Source of the DNA: Streptomyces abikoensis
GTDB taxonomy: Bacteria; Actinomycetota; Actinomycetes; Streptomycetales; Streptomycetaceae
Assembly (NCBI RefSeq): GCF_014648775.1
Contig: NZ_BMRT01000002.1
Coordinates: 434,001-498,000, forward strand
Direction: 5' to 3'
Length of the DNA stretch: 64,000 nt
In this document: one piece after another, positions 7,324-16,036 of the stretch
How positions within the stretch are numbered: the stretch's first letter is position 1
Layout of the letters: every line of letters starts with the position of its first letter
The notes under the pieces: model-generated
Told to the model about the DNA's origin: nothing
The model's input: the letters and a program-made list of their open reading frames with translations, nothing else
Databases searched by the model: none
Position numbers and translations under genes: made by a program

Positions 7324-9000
7324 ATGACACGCTACTTGCGCGGCCGGGCAGTCGCCGCCGCGCTCGCCACGGTCCTCGCCCTGATCGCCGCGCCGAGAAC
7401 GGCCGTTGCCGCCCCGGCCGCCCCGCAGCTGAGGTGGGGTAGCTGTGTGCGCGGCTCCGACGACAGTGCGGGCAGGGAACTGGAGGCGGCGGGCGCCCGG
7501 TGCGCGCGGTTGGCCGTCCCGCTGGACCACACGCGCCCCGGTGGCCGGACCGTGACCGTCGCCCTCGCCCGGATCCCGGCGGCGGACACGGCCCACCGCA
7601 TCGGCACCCTGGTGGTCAACGAAGGCGGGCCCGGGGATCCGGTCATCGACTTCCTCCCCGCCCGTCGTACGGCGTTGGGCGCCACCGGCGCACGTTTCGA
7701 TCTGGTGGGTGTCGATCCGCGGTTCACCGGCCGGAGCACCCCGCTGGACTGCGGCTGGGAAACCGGCAGCTACTTCCGGTCGGCCGGTCACGACCGTGCC
7801 GGCTTCCGCCGCACGGCCGCCTTCGAGCAGGACCTCGCGCGACGCTGCCGCGCCCGCGCCGATGCCCGGGACCTGCTGCCCCACGCGTCGACCCGGAACG
7901 TCGCCCGCGATCTGGAGCTGGTCCGCGCGGCCCTGGGCGAGCAGCGCCTTTCGTACCTGGGGATCTCCTACGGGACGTACCTGGGCGAGGTGTACACGGC
8001 GATGTTCCCCGGCCGCACCGACCGGATGGTCCTGGACGGCGTGCACGAACCGGGCCACCTCGCCCCGTGGCCCGAGTACGGCACCGAAAGCGCCAACGAG
8101 GCGGCGCTGCGGCACTGGGCCGCTTGGGCCGCCGCCCGGAACGGCACGTACGGGCTGGGGGCGAGCGCCGACGACGTACTCGCCACCGTGGCCGGGATCG
8201 CCGGGGCGGCCGCCCACCGGCCGCTGCGTGTCGGTGACTACCTGCTGGACGAACACGTGGTGCCCGTGCTCTTCTACGGGGTGCTCGGTGCCGACACCGA
8301 GGCGACCGACGCACAGATCGCGGTGATGACCGGCACCCTCAAGACAGCCGCCACGAAGGGGCGGGCCGAGCCCGACCCCGCGCTCGCCGAATTGCTGCCC
8401 TCCCTGCTGTCCGCCCAGGACTCGGCGTACGCGAGCGCGCAGACGGCGTTCCTGTGCGCCGACACACCGGGACCGCACGATGCGGAAGTGTTCTGGCACG
8501 CGGTGCAACGCTCACGGCACGGGCATCCTCTGTTCGGCCCGCTGCTCAACAACACCACCCCGTGCGCCTTCTGGGCCCCACCACGCGAGGGGCCCACCGC
8601 CGTCGACGGCGACGTCCCCGCGCTGATGCTCAACGCCACCGGCGACCCCCGAGTGCCGTACGACGAGGCTCAGGCCATGCACACGCGGTGGCCCTCGTCC
8701 CGGATGATCACGGTGACGGACTCGTTCCGCCACGCGGTCTACGGCACCGATTACGGCAACGCCTGCGTGAACGACGCCGTCAACGCCTACCTGGCGAGCG
8801 GCAACCTCCCACCGGCCGACCTGAAGTGCGCTGCCGGCCGTCAGTACCGCACGGCTCTGGCGACTTCGGCCCGCACGTCACCGGACAACTTCCGGTTGCT
8901 GCGCGCCGTGGCCGTGCCGTTCTTGCCGGCGGGGACATCCGACACGGTCACGACCGCGGTGTCCAGGAGGTTGCCTCCCGGATCCGTGAAGTTGACCTGA
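7324..9000 (+). CDS. Secreted alpha/beta hydrolase, tripeptidyl-aminopeptidase-like (TAP family)
   Basis: 558 aa from the ATG at 7324, which opens a signal peptide (basic TRYLRGR, hydrophobic core, cleavage after AVA). The nucleophile elbow is GISYGTYLG with Ser215, and the order of motifs is that of the SlpD/E-type mycelium-associated tripeptidyl aminopeptidases. These are secreted enzymes that trim N-terminal tripeptides; a C-terminal TAP-like lid with the motif SFRHAVYG supplies the catalytic His. No ribosome site is obvious; the transcript may be leaderless. The last roughly 50 codons (from about 8841) run antisense through the end of the convergent lipoprotein gene, and the encoded tail looks unlike the family. 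It may have lost an earlier stop. Confidence 0.85.
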   Translation: MTRYLRGRAVAAALATVLALIAAPRTAVAAPAAPQLRWGSCVRGSDDSAGRELEAAGARCARLAVPLDHTRPGGRTVTVALARIPAADTAHRIGTLVVNEGGPGDPVIDFLPARRTALGATGARFDLVGVDPRFTGRSTPLDCGWETGSYFRSAGHDRAGFRRTAAFEQDLARRCRARADARDLLPHASTRNVARDLELVRAALGEQRLSYLGISYGTYLGEVYTAMFPGRTDRMVLDGVHEPGHLAPWPEYGTESANEAALRHWAAWAAARNGTYGLGASADDVLATVAGIAGAAAHRPLRVGDYLLDEHVVPVLFYGVLGADTEATDAQIAVMTGTLKTAATKGRAEPDPALAELLPSLLSAQDSAYASAQTAFLCADTPGPHDAEVFWHAVQRSRHGHPLFGPLLNNTTPCAFWAPPREGPTAVDGDVPALMLNATGDPRVPYDEAQAMHTRWPSSRMITVTDSFRHAVYGTDYGNACVNDAVNAYLASGNLPPADLKCAAGRQYRTALATSARTSPDNFRLLRAVAVPFLPAGTSDTVTTAVSRRLPPGSVKLT

Positions 9001-9347
9001 ACGGCGAACGATTTGGTCGAGTCGGTCGTGTTGTCGGGGGTGAGCCGGACCTCGGCACGTCCTTCGCCGTCAGTGGTCACGTTGCCGAGCTTCACATCAC
9101 CTTTGACGTCGACCCCGCCCTTGATCCCGTCCAGCTTCCGCCTCGCCTCCGCGCTGGCCGACGCCAGCGCGCCGGAAGCCTCCGAGGCGAGGGACGACAC
9201 CGCCGCGGAAGCCTGAGAGGCGACGGAGGCCGCCTTGCTCCCCGTGCCGGACGGGCCGCTCGAGCCCTGGGAGCAGCCGACACCCGTGAAGGCGACGAGT
9301 CCGGCCAACGTCACGCCCGTCGCGCGGTGTGTCCAGCGTCGAGTCAC
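8841..9347 (-). CDS. Putative exported lipoprotein with FxLYD-like domain
   Basis: 168 aa from the GTG at 9347, preceded by a strong GGAGGAGAA ribosome site; an upstream start would add a hydrophilic, non-signal segment. The N-terminus has two Arg, a hydrophobic run and a Cys at a plausible lipobox (VGC; the -3 position is Gly, which is atypical). A Ser/Ala-rich linker (about 25-65) leads to a beta-rich C-terminal domain (about 85-160) that resembles the FxLYD domain. Function unknown. Its 3' end overlaps the hydrolase gene by 160 bp in the opposite direction. Confidence 0.7.
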   Translation of the reverse strand: MTRRWTHRATGVTLAGLVAFTGVGCSQGSSGPSGTGSKAASVASQASAAVSSLASEASGALASASAEARRKLDGIKGGVDVKGDVKLGNVTTDGEGRAEVRLTPDNTTDSTKSFAVQVNFTDPGGNLLDTAVVTVSDVPAGKNGTATARSNRKLSGDVRAEVARAVRY

Positions 9348-9478
9348 TTCTCCTCCAGGGGCACGTTCGGCGGTTCGCTCTCCAGTCAAGGGCTCACCGC
9401 CCGCCGACGCACGCCGAGAGAGCGAAACGGATGGTGCCGGGCAGTGGGGAGGCAGGGGTGGGCATGGGCATGGAGCGG

Positions 9479-9492
9479 TAAAATTTAAGTGC
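9479..9492. promoter_or_regulatory. AT-rich island in the divergent lipoprotein/Pls intergenic region
   Basis: A short stretch (TAAAATTTAAGT) that stands out in otherwise GC-rich DNA, between the start of the lipoprotein gene (9347, minus) and the Pls-type gene (9527, plus). TAAAAT at 9479-9484 could be a -10 element for the plus strand, but no matching -35 is clear. Confidence 0.35.
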
Positions 9493-9526
9493 CACCAATA
9501 TCCGCGCGAAGCTGTTGTGGCGGATC

Positions 9527-12500
9527 ATGACCCCGGATGACGAGCGGAGAGAAAGGGAAACCCCCGGACGGGAGCCGGCGTGGCCGTGGGTGCCACGGTC
9601 GTCGAGTCGGCCGGACGGGTTGCTGACCTGCGCCGGGGACGGCGGACCGGCCCGTTGGCGGGACGGTGAGCGGCTTGAGCGTCTGTTCGAGGAGCGGTGC
9701 GACCGGCTACGGGCGCAGGGCCGGGAAAGCCGGCTCGCGGTGGACGCCGGCGATGTCACACTCACCTACGCACAGCTGGACGACAAGGCGAATCAGCTCG
9801 CCCGCTTTCTGCTGGACCGGGGCACCCGCCCCGGCGACCGGATCGGGCTGCTGCTGGACGACCCGGTGGACGCCTACACCGGGATGCTGGGCGTACTGAA
9901 GGCACACGCGGCCTACGTCCCGCTGGACCCCGGATTCCCGGCGGACCGGCTGTCGTACATCGTCTCCGACGCCGCCGTACGCACGGTCCTGACGCTCTCC
10001 GGGCTCGACGACCGGGCGGCCCACCTCGCCGCCGGGGACGGTGCCACCGGGGGCGGTACAGAGCTGGTGTACCTCGACCGGGTGCGGGCCGACATAGCGC
10101 GGCGATCCACCCGACGCCTCGGCGCCGCGCCCGCCACCGCCGCCCCCGGCCGGCAGGCCGACGATCTCTGCTACGTCATCTACACCTCCGGCTCCACCGG
10201 CCGCCCCAAGGGAGTGGCCATCGGCCACCCGGCCATCTGCAACTTCGTCCGCGTGGCGGCGGAGGTCTACGGCCTCACCGCCGAGGACCGGGTGTACCAG
10301 GGGATGACCCTCGCCTTCGACTTCTCCGTCGAGGAGACATGGGTGCCCTGGATGGCCGGTGCCACGCTGGTGCCCCGGCCGGCCGGGCCCGGTCTGGTCG
10401 GGGCCGAGCTGGACGCCTTCCTGCGGGACCGGCACGTCACCGCGCTGTGCTGTGTCCCCACCCTGCTGGCCACGCTGGACGCGGACCGGTCCGAGCTGCG
10501 GTTCCTGCTGGTCTCCGGGGAGTCGTGCCCCCAGCACCTCATCCGCCGCTGGCACCGGCCCGGCCGGCGGTTCCTCAATGTGTACGGCCCGACCGAGGCG
10601 ACCGTCACCGCGACCTGGACCCTGCTGGACCCGGACCGCCCGGTGACGATCGGCGTCCCGCTGCCGACCTACGCCGTGGTCCTGCTCGACCCCGAGGGGA
10701 ACACCGTGCTGCCACCCGGATCGATGGGCGAGATCGCCATCGCCGGCATGGGGCTCGCCGACGGCTACCTCAACAGGCCGGACCTGACAGCACGCGCCTT
10801 CGTCCCGGACTTCCTCGGCGTTCCCGGCAACCCGTCCGGCAGGATCTACCGCACCGGGGACCTGGGCAGGATCAACGATCTCGGCGAGATCGAGCATCAC
10901 GGCCGCATCGACACCCAGGTCAAGATCCGCGGCTACCGTGTGGAACTGGCCGAGATCGAATCGGTGTTGCTCCGCGTCCCCGGAATCGCCCAGGCCGTGG
11001 TGACCCGGCACGAGGCCGCCCCGGACACCGTGGAGCTGTGCGCGTTCTACACCACCCGCGAAGACGCCGTCGTGGACCCCGATCACGTCGTCGTACAGCT
11101 GCGGGAGCAGCTGCCGGGTTACATGGTTCCCGCCTACCTCGAACCCCTCCCGTCGATACCGGTGCTGCCCAGCGGCAAGGCCGACCGCAACCGTCTGCCC
11201 GCGCCGGCCGGACCGCGCCGACTCGCGACGCGACGCGGGTTCACGGAGCCGAGGACCGGCACCGAACGGGCGCTGGCCGAGCTGCTGGCCCGTACCCTGC
11301 GGGTCGAACGGGTCTCCGTGGACAGCCACTTCTTCGACGAACTCGGCGCCAACTCCCTGCTGATGGCGCACTTCAACGCTGCCGTCCGCGACCTCCCGGG
11401 CCTGCCCGGCGTGTCGATGAAGGACGTCTATCTGCACCCCACCGTACGCGCCCTCGCCACGGCCCTGGACGGGACGGCACCGGCCGCACCGGACGACCGC
11501 GCACCGGCGCGGCACCCGGCGCCACCACCGGTACCGGAACCAGAACCGGGGCCCATGGTGAGCACCCCTCGGTACGCCCTGTGCACGGCGGCGCAACTCC
11601 TCGTGTTCCTCGCCTACGTATCCCTCGCCTCGGTGGCACTGGACGCCGGGACCGCCTGGGTGAGGCAGGCCGACGGGTGGCCCGGCGCCTGCGGGCGCGC
11701 GATCGTCCTCGGTGCCGCGGCGCTGGGCGGGACGGGACTGCTGCCGATCGCCGCGAAGTGGGCCCTCGTCGGCCGGTGGTCGGCGCGGCGCATCCCCCTG
11801 TGGAGCATGGCCTACGTCCGCTTCTGGTGCGTGAAGACCCTCGTCACCACCAATCCGCTCGCCCTGCTGTCCGTCGGTACGCCGTTGTACACGCTGTACC
11901 TGAGAGCGCTGGGTGCCAGGGTCGGACCCCGTGCCCTGATCCTCACCATCCGGGTACCGGTGTGCACCGACCTGCTCACCGTCGGAGCCGACGCCGTCAT
12001 CCGCAAGGACACCTATCTCAACGGCTACCGGGCCCGCGACGGGTTCATCGAGACCGGCCGCGTCACCATCGGCGACCGCGCCTTCGTCGGCGAGCACAGC
12101 ACCCTCGACATCGACGTGCGCCTCGGGCACGCCGCCCAGCTCGGGCACGCCTCCTCGCTGCACTCCGGCCAGTCCGTGCCAGACGGGCAGTGCTGGCACG
12201 GCTCACCGGCCGTGCCGACGCCGGCCGGCTGCCAGTACCTGACGGTCCCGCCGGCCCGTTGCGGCAATGTGCGCCGCGTCTGCCACAGCGTCGTCTGGCT
12301 GCTGACCGTCATGGCCACCGCCGGGGTGGGCGGCACCGCCGTCGCCGCGCTGCTGGTGTCCCGGCCCTCCCCGCTGGCCGACGCGGTCCCCGGGACGGCC
12401 GGCCCGGACAGCTTGAGGTACTACACCGACAGCCTGTGGATCGCCGCCGCCGCGGTGCTCGGCCTGGCCGTCCTCGGGCCGGTCCTGATCTCGGCCCTGT

Positions 12501-13759
12501 CGCGGCTGCTGTGCCACCTGGTCAGGCCGAACGTGGTGCACCCGCTCTACGGTGCGCGGTTCGCACTGCAACGCGCCACCGCCCGCGTCTCCAACATCCG
12601 CTTCTACAACGCCCTGTTCGGCGACAGCTCGGCCGTCGTGCACTATCTGTGCGCCATCGGCTACCGACTGAGACCGTTCGAGCAGACCGGGTCCAACTTC
12701 GGCATGGTCGTCAAGCACGAAGTCCCCACCCTCAGTCACGTGGGCACCGGGACGATGGTCTCGGACGGGCTGTCCCTGATGAACGCCGAATTCTCGAGCA
12801 CGTCCTTCCGCGCCGTCCCGGCCGTCATCGGCCGGAACAACTTCCTGGGCAACAACATCGCCTACCCCGCCGACGGCAGGACGGGCGACGGCTGTCTGCT
12901 GGCGACCAAGACCATGATCCCGGTCAGTGGCCCGGTCAAGGAGAACACCGGGCTGCTCGGCTCGCCGCCCTTCGAGATCCCGCGCTCGGTCGAACGCGAC
13001 CGCCTCTTCGACCAGGCGGGCACGGGACCCGAGCACCGCGCCGGGCTCGCGGCCAAGAACCGCCACAACGCCGTCACCGTCGCCCTGTTCCTGACCGTCC
13101 GGATCCTGTACGTCTTCGGCCTGGTGCTGATCGCCATGCTCCCCTCGGGAGGCGACGACGTGTCGCACTGGCTGGGAACGGTCTGCTCCGCCGTGCTCGG
13201 ACTCGCGTTCACCGTGGGCTGGTTCGTGGTGGTCGAACGGGCCGTGGTCGGCCCGCACGGACTGCGGCCACGCTTCTGCTCCATCTACGACAAGGACTTC
13301 TGGAGACACGAGCGGTACTGGAAGGTACCGTCCACGGCCTATCTCGCCGTCCTCAACGGAACCCCCCTCAAGCCGGCCGTCTGGAGGCTCCTCGGTGTCC
13401 GCATGGGCCACCGGGTCCTCGACGACGGTTGCGGCATCATCGAGCGCACCCTCACCCGGGTCGGCGACAATTGCGCCCTCAACGCGGGCAGCACTCTCCA
13501 GGCCCATTCCCTGGAGGACGGTGTCTTCAAGTCCGGCCCCATCGCGATCGGCGACGACTGCACCATCGGCACCAACGCGTTCGTCCACTACGGCGTCGTC
13601 ATCGACGACTCCGCCCACATCGACGCCGACTCCTTCCTGATGAAAGGTGAACACGTTCCGGCTCGTACGCGCTGGCGGGGAAACCCCGCCGCCGAAACAC
13701 CGGAGGCGCTCACCTCGGCCCGGCCCACGTCCGCGCCCGGCCCCTCGCGCCCGACGTGA
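9527..13759 (+). CDS. Pls-type single-module NRPS membrane protein (epsilon-poly-amino-acid synthetase-like)
   Basis: 1410 aa. Order: adenylation domain (about 50-560; A3 YTSGSTGRPKG at 219-229, A4 FDFSVEE, A5 NVYGPTE, A8 with KIRGYRVELAEIE, A10 LPSGKADRN), thiolation domain with phosphopantetheine Ser610 in GANSL, then roughly six membrane segments alternating with three soluble left-handed-beta-helix-like (hexapeptide) domains, as in the poly-lysine synthetase Pls. There is no condensation or thioesterase domain, which fits iterative peptide-bond formation by the C-terminal domains. By hand alignment to GrsA the pocket reads D, F, E, C, L, S, V, V, T plus the A10 Lys; the acidic residue at the third position would suit a basic amino acid, but this is only an inference. 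Start: ATG 9527 preferred over GTG 9515; neither has a clear ribosome site. The gene is followed 36 bp later by a PP2C phosphatase. Confidence 0.9.
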   Translation: MTPDDERRERETPGREPAWPWVPRSSSRPDGLLTCAGDGGPARWRDGERLERLFEERCDRLRAQGRESRLAVDAGDVTLTYAQLDDKANQLARFLLDRGTRPGDRIGLLLDDPVDAYTGMLGVLKAHAAYVPLDPGFPADRLSYIVSDAAVRTVLTLSGLDDRAAHLAAGDGATGGGTELVYLDRVRADIARRSTRRLGAAPATAAPGRQADDLCYVIYTSGSTGRPKGVAIGHPAICNFVRVAAEVYGLTAEDRVYQGMTLAFDFSVEETWVPWMAGATLVPRPAGPGLVGAELDAFLRDRHVTALCCVPTLLATLDADRSELRFLLVSGESCPQHLIRRWHRPGRRFLNVYGPTEATVTATWTLLDPDRPVTIGVPLPTYAVVLLDPEGNTVLPPGSMGEIAIAGMGLADGYLNRPDLTARAFVPDFLGVPGNPSGRIYRTGDLGRINDLGEIEHHGRIDTQVKIRGYRVELAEIESVLLRVPGIAQAVVTRHEAAPDTVELCAFYTTREDAVVDPDHVVVQLREQLPGYMVPAYLEPLPSIPVLPSGKADRNRLPAPAGPRRLATRRGFTEPRTGTERALAELLARTLRVERVSVDSHFFDELGANSLLMAHFNAAVRDLPGLPGVSMKDVYLHPTVRALATALDGTAPAAPDDRAPARHPAPPPVPEPEPGPMVSTPRYALCTAAQLLVFLAYVSLASVALDAGTAWVRQADGWPGACGRAIVLGAAALGGTGLLPIAAKWALVGRWSARRIPLWSMAYVRFWCVKTLVTTNPLALLSVGTPLYTLYLRALGARVGPRALILTIRVPVCTDLLTVGADAVIRKDTYLNGYRARDGFIETGRVTIGDRAFVGEHSTLDIDVRLGHAAQLGHASSLHSGQSVPDGQCWHGSPAVPTPAGCQYLTVPPARCGNVRRVCHSVVWLLTVMATAGVGGTAVAALLVSRPSPLADAVPGTAGPDSLRYYTDSLWIAAAAVLGLAVLGPVLISALSRLLCHLVRPNVVHPLYGARFALQRATARVSNIRFYNALFGDSSAVVHYLCAIGYRLRPFEQTGSNFGMVVKHEVPTLSHVGTGTMVSDGLSLMNAEFSSTSFRAVPAVIGRNNFLGNNIAYPADGRTGDGCLLATKTMIPVSGPVKENTGLLGSPPFEIPRSVERDRLFDQAGTGPEHRAGLAAKNRHNAVTVALFLTVRILYVFGLVLIAMLPSGGDDVSHWLGTVCSAVLGLAFTVGWFVVVERAVVGPHGLRPRFCSIYDKDFWRHERYWKVPSTAYLAVLNGTPLKPAVWRLLGVRMGHRVLDDGCGIIERTLTRVGDNCALNAGSTLQAHSLEDGVFKSGPIAIGDDCTIGTNAFVHYGVVIDDSAHIDADSFLMKGEHVPARTRWRGNPAAETPEALTSARPTSAPGPSRPT

Positions 13760-13795
13760 GAGTGGTCGGGATCGGTGTGAGACTGGGAACGGAAG

Positions 13796-15016
13796 GTGGT
13801 GATCCCGGTGCCGGACCCACCGCATGTTTCCGCTGGTCCCCGCGTCGCCGTCGACGAGAACCGATTGGAAGAGCTGCTCACCGAGGCGCAGACGGCACTG
13901 CCGTTCGAGCTGCCCGACCTGGCGAACCGGTGCGCCGCGGCCCTCGGCCTGGGCACCGCCCTGATCTACCTCGTCGACCTGCAGCAACAGTTGCTCGTCC
14001 CGCTCGACGAGGCCCTGGAGCCGCTGCCGGTGGACCGTTCGCCGGCCGGCTGGGCCTACCGCACGGTCACCCCGCGCGTGGTCGACGCCGACAACGACAT
14101 GATCGCCTGGATGCCCCTGATCGACGGCTCCGAGCGCTTGGGCGTGCTGGCGGTACGGACCGCCTCGCTCGACGGGATGCGGATGCGCCGCAGCCGGATG
14201 CTGGCCCATCTGTTCGCCATGCTGATCACCTCCAAGCGCGCCTACAGCGACTGGCTCGCCGCCCGCACCCGCGTCACACCCATGCGGTTGCCCGCAGAGA
14301 TGCTGCGGGCCTTCCTGCCCTCCCACACCATCGGCAGCAGCAAGTGCGTCTCGACCGCGGTTCTCGAACCGGCCTACGAAATCGCCGGTGACGCCTTCGA
14401 CCACGCGGTGGTCAAGGACATACTGCACACGATGATCATCGACTCCATGGGCCACGACGTGTCCGCCGGCCTGACCACGTCGGTCGCCATGGCGGCGGCG
14501 CGCAACGCCCGCCGCGGCGGTGGCGACCTGGCCGACATCGTCGGCTCCGTCGACCAGGCGCTCGCCCAGTGGCTGCCCGACCACTTCTGCACCGGTGTGC
14601 TGTGCCGCCTCGACGCGGCCACCGGGGTGCTGCGCTGGGTCAACTGCGGTCACCCGCCGCCGCTGCTGATCCGTGCCGAGCGGGTGCTCGAGGGGGCGCT
14701 GGACAGCCCCCCGCAGCCGCCGATCGGCCTGATCGGCCAACTCGCCCCGGCGGCCCGGCACGTCCACGAGACGACACTGGAGCCCGGCGACTGCGTCCTG
14801 CTCTACACCGACGGCGTCGTGGAAGCCCGCGACGACGACGGCGCGGAGTTCGGCCTCGCCCGGTTCACCGACTTCATCATCCGCTCCTCCGCGGCCGGCC
14901 AGCTCCCGGCCGAGGTGCTGCGGCTGCTCATCCACGCCATCCTCGACTACCAGCGCAACCACCTACGGGACGACGCGACCATCCTGCTCTTCGAGTGGCG
15001 CCCGCAGTACCAGTGA
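13796..15016 (+). CDS. GAF + SpoIIE-type PP2C phosphatase
   Basis: 406 aa; two adjacent GTG codons (13796, 13799) follow a GGAACGGAAGG ribosome site. Residues about 20-160 look like a GAF sensor domain, and about 185-400 are a PP2C/SpoIIE catalytic domain. Motifs seen are AGDAFD (replacing GGDWYD), DSMGHDVSAG, NCGHPPPLL, YTDGVVEARDDDG and the closing RDDATILL. It starts 36 bp after the Pls-type gene, so the two may be co-transcribed. A link to control of the peptide product or of a sigma factor is possible but not shown. A perfect hairpin terminates it. Confidence 0.88.
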   Translation: MVIPVPDPPHVSAGPRVAVDENRLEELLTEAQTALPFELPDLANRCAAALGLGTALIYLVDLQQQLLVPLDEALEPLPVDRSPAGWAYRTVTPRVVDADNDMIAWMPLIDGSERLGVLAVRTASLDGMRMRRSRMLAHLFAMLITSKRAYSDWLAARTRVTPMRLPAEMLRAFLPSHTIGSSKCVSTAVLEPAYEIAGDAFDHAVVKDILHTMIIDSMGHDVSAGLTTSVAMAAARNARRGGGDLADIVGSVDQALAQWLPDHFCTGVLCRLDAATGVLRWVNCGHPPPLLIRAERVLEGALDSPPQPPIGLIGQLAPAARHVHETTLEPGDCVLLYTDGVVEARDDDGAEFGLARFTDFIIRSSAAGQLPAEVLRLLIHAILDYQRNHLRDDATILLFEWRPQYQ

Positions 15017-15060
15017 CGCGGCATCGCGCCGCGAGGTCTCTCAGGTCGTGTGCGTGGGCG

Positions 15061-15096
15061 GGAAGGCCGCCGCCTCTCCCGAGGCGGCGGCCTTCC
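15061..15096. terminator. Bidirectional terminator hairpin
   Basis: Perfect 16-bp stem (15061-15076 with 15081-15096) and a 4-nt loop, lying between the convergent phosphatase and RIP genes. Confidence 0.9.
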
Positions 15097-15109
15097 GGCG
15101 GCCGGTTCG

Positions 15110-15979
15110 TTACTGCTGCTTGACCACCGCGAGGTATTCCTGGGCCGCGTCAAGGGTCGCGATCTTCTTGCCGCCGACGGCGTGGGGTTCCACGGGCTGG
15201 TTCTTGAGCTTCTTGACGGCCCACGTGGAGAAGGGATCCCAGTCGTTCTCCAGGTCGACCAGCAAGTCGCGCTGAGCGACGGATCCGTTGACCCAGCCGG
15301 CTGTCACCAACGTGTCGATCTTGGTGAACCGAGCGGCTTCGTTGATCTCCTGGACCAGGACGAGGAGTGCCTTGGCGGCTTCCCCGCCCTTCGCCGGAGT
15401 GGTCGCCAGGTTGATGACGCCCTGCTTGGTGCTCTCCTTGCCGAGAGCGACAGTGAGGCGTGTGGCCTTGCCGGGCGCGCGGCCTTCGAGAGTGCCGTAG
15501 TTGCCGTCGTAGTCGAGCCGGTCCTGCGTCGTGTTCGGCTTCGGCGCGTAGACGGGGTTGGTATTGCCGTCCTTGAGGGAGTGGAAGGTGTTGTTGCTCT
15601 CGGTGTACCAGCCCACGGTGTACAGGTCGCCGGAGCGGACGACGAGGTCCACGGAGGCCCTGGCCGTGGTCAGGCGTACCGGGAAGAGGTCGGTGGCCTG
15701 CGGGTTGGTCCTGTACATCTTGTCCTTGAAGACCTTGCCGTTGGTGGCTCTCAACCGCAGGCTCTGGACGAAACTGCGGTAGTCCTTGGCGCTGGCCTTC
15801 TCGACGTCCAGAACCGGGTTCGGATAGGCCGCGGCCTGGGCGGCCGGGGGCGCCACGACCGCCGGTCCGGCCGGCCCCGGTGCCGCGAAGGCGGCTCCGG
15901 TGGTCATGACGGCGGCTGCCACGGTCGTGGCGGCGATGACGGCGGCGTTCGAAGGACGACGCGACACACGCATGCGCAT
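15110..15979 (-). CDS. Secreted ribosome-inactivating protein (ricin A-chain family)
   Basis: 289 aa from the ATG at 15979 (ribosome site AGGAG, six bases spacing). Residues 1-50 form an Arg-rich signal peptide with an Ala/Pro linker. The mature part aligns by eye with plant RIP A-chains at every active-site position: Tyr120 (in LYTVGW; ricin Tyr80), Tyr161 (in GNYGTLE; ricin Tyr123), Glu214 and Arg217 in NEAARF (ricin Glu177/Arg180) and Trp247 in ENDW (ricin Trp211). RIPs depurinate the sarcin-ricin loop adenine of 23S/28S rRNA. Export would spare the producer's own ribosomes. The gene is 57 bp downstream of a secreted ricin-B-type lectin gene on the same strand, so this is probably the toxic subunit of a two-protein system. 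No cognate immunity gene is apparent. Confidence 0.9.
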   Translation of the reverse strand: MRMRVSRRPSNAAVIAATTVAAAVMTTGAAFAAPGPAGPAVVAPPAAQAAAYPNPVLDVEKASAKDYRSFVQSLRLRATNGKVFKDKMYRTNPQATDLFPVRLTTARASVDLVVRSGDLYTVGWYTESNNTFHSLKDGNTNPVYAPKPNTTQDRLDYDGNYGTLEGRAPGKATRLTVALGKESTKQGVINLATTPAKGGEAAKALLVLVQEINEAARFTKIDTLVTAGWVNGSVAQRDLLVDLENDWDPFSTWAVKKLKNQPVEPHAVGGKKIATLDAAQEYLAVVKQQ

Positions 15980-16036
15980 GCTGAACTCCTGTGGGGGCGA
16001 ACTCTGGTGGCGATGCGACGGAATCAGGAGATGGCG

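Noticed and set aside
12203..14962. Long open frames antisense to the Pls-type gene (also 9707-12199)
   Set aside because: They exist because high third-position GC leaves stop-free frames on the opposite strand. They have low-complexity Gly/Arg/Asp composition, no ribosome site and no domain, while the sense frame is a complete NRPS.
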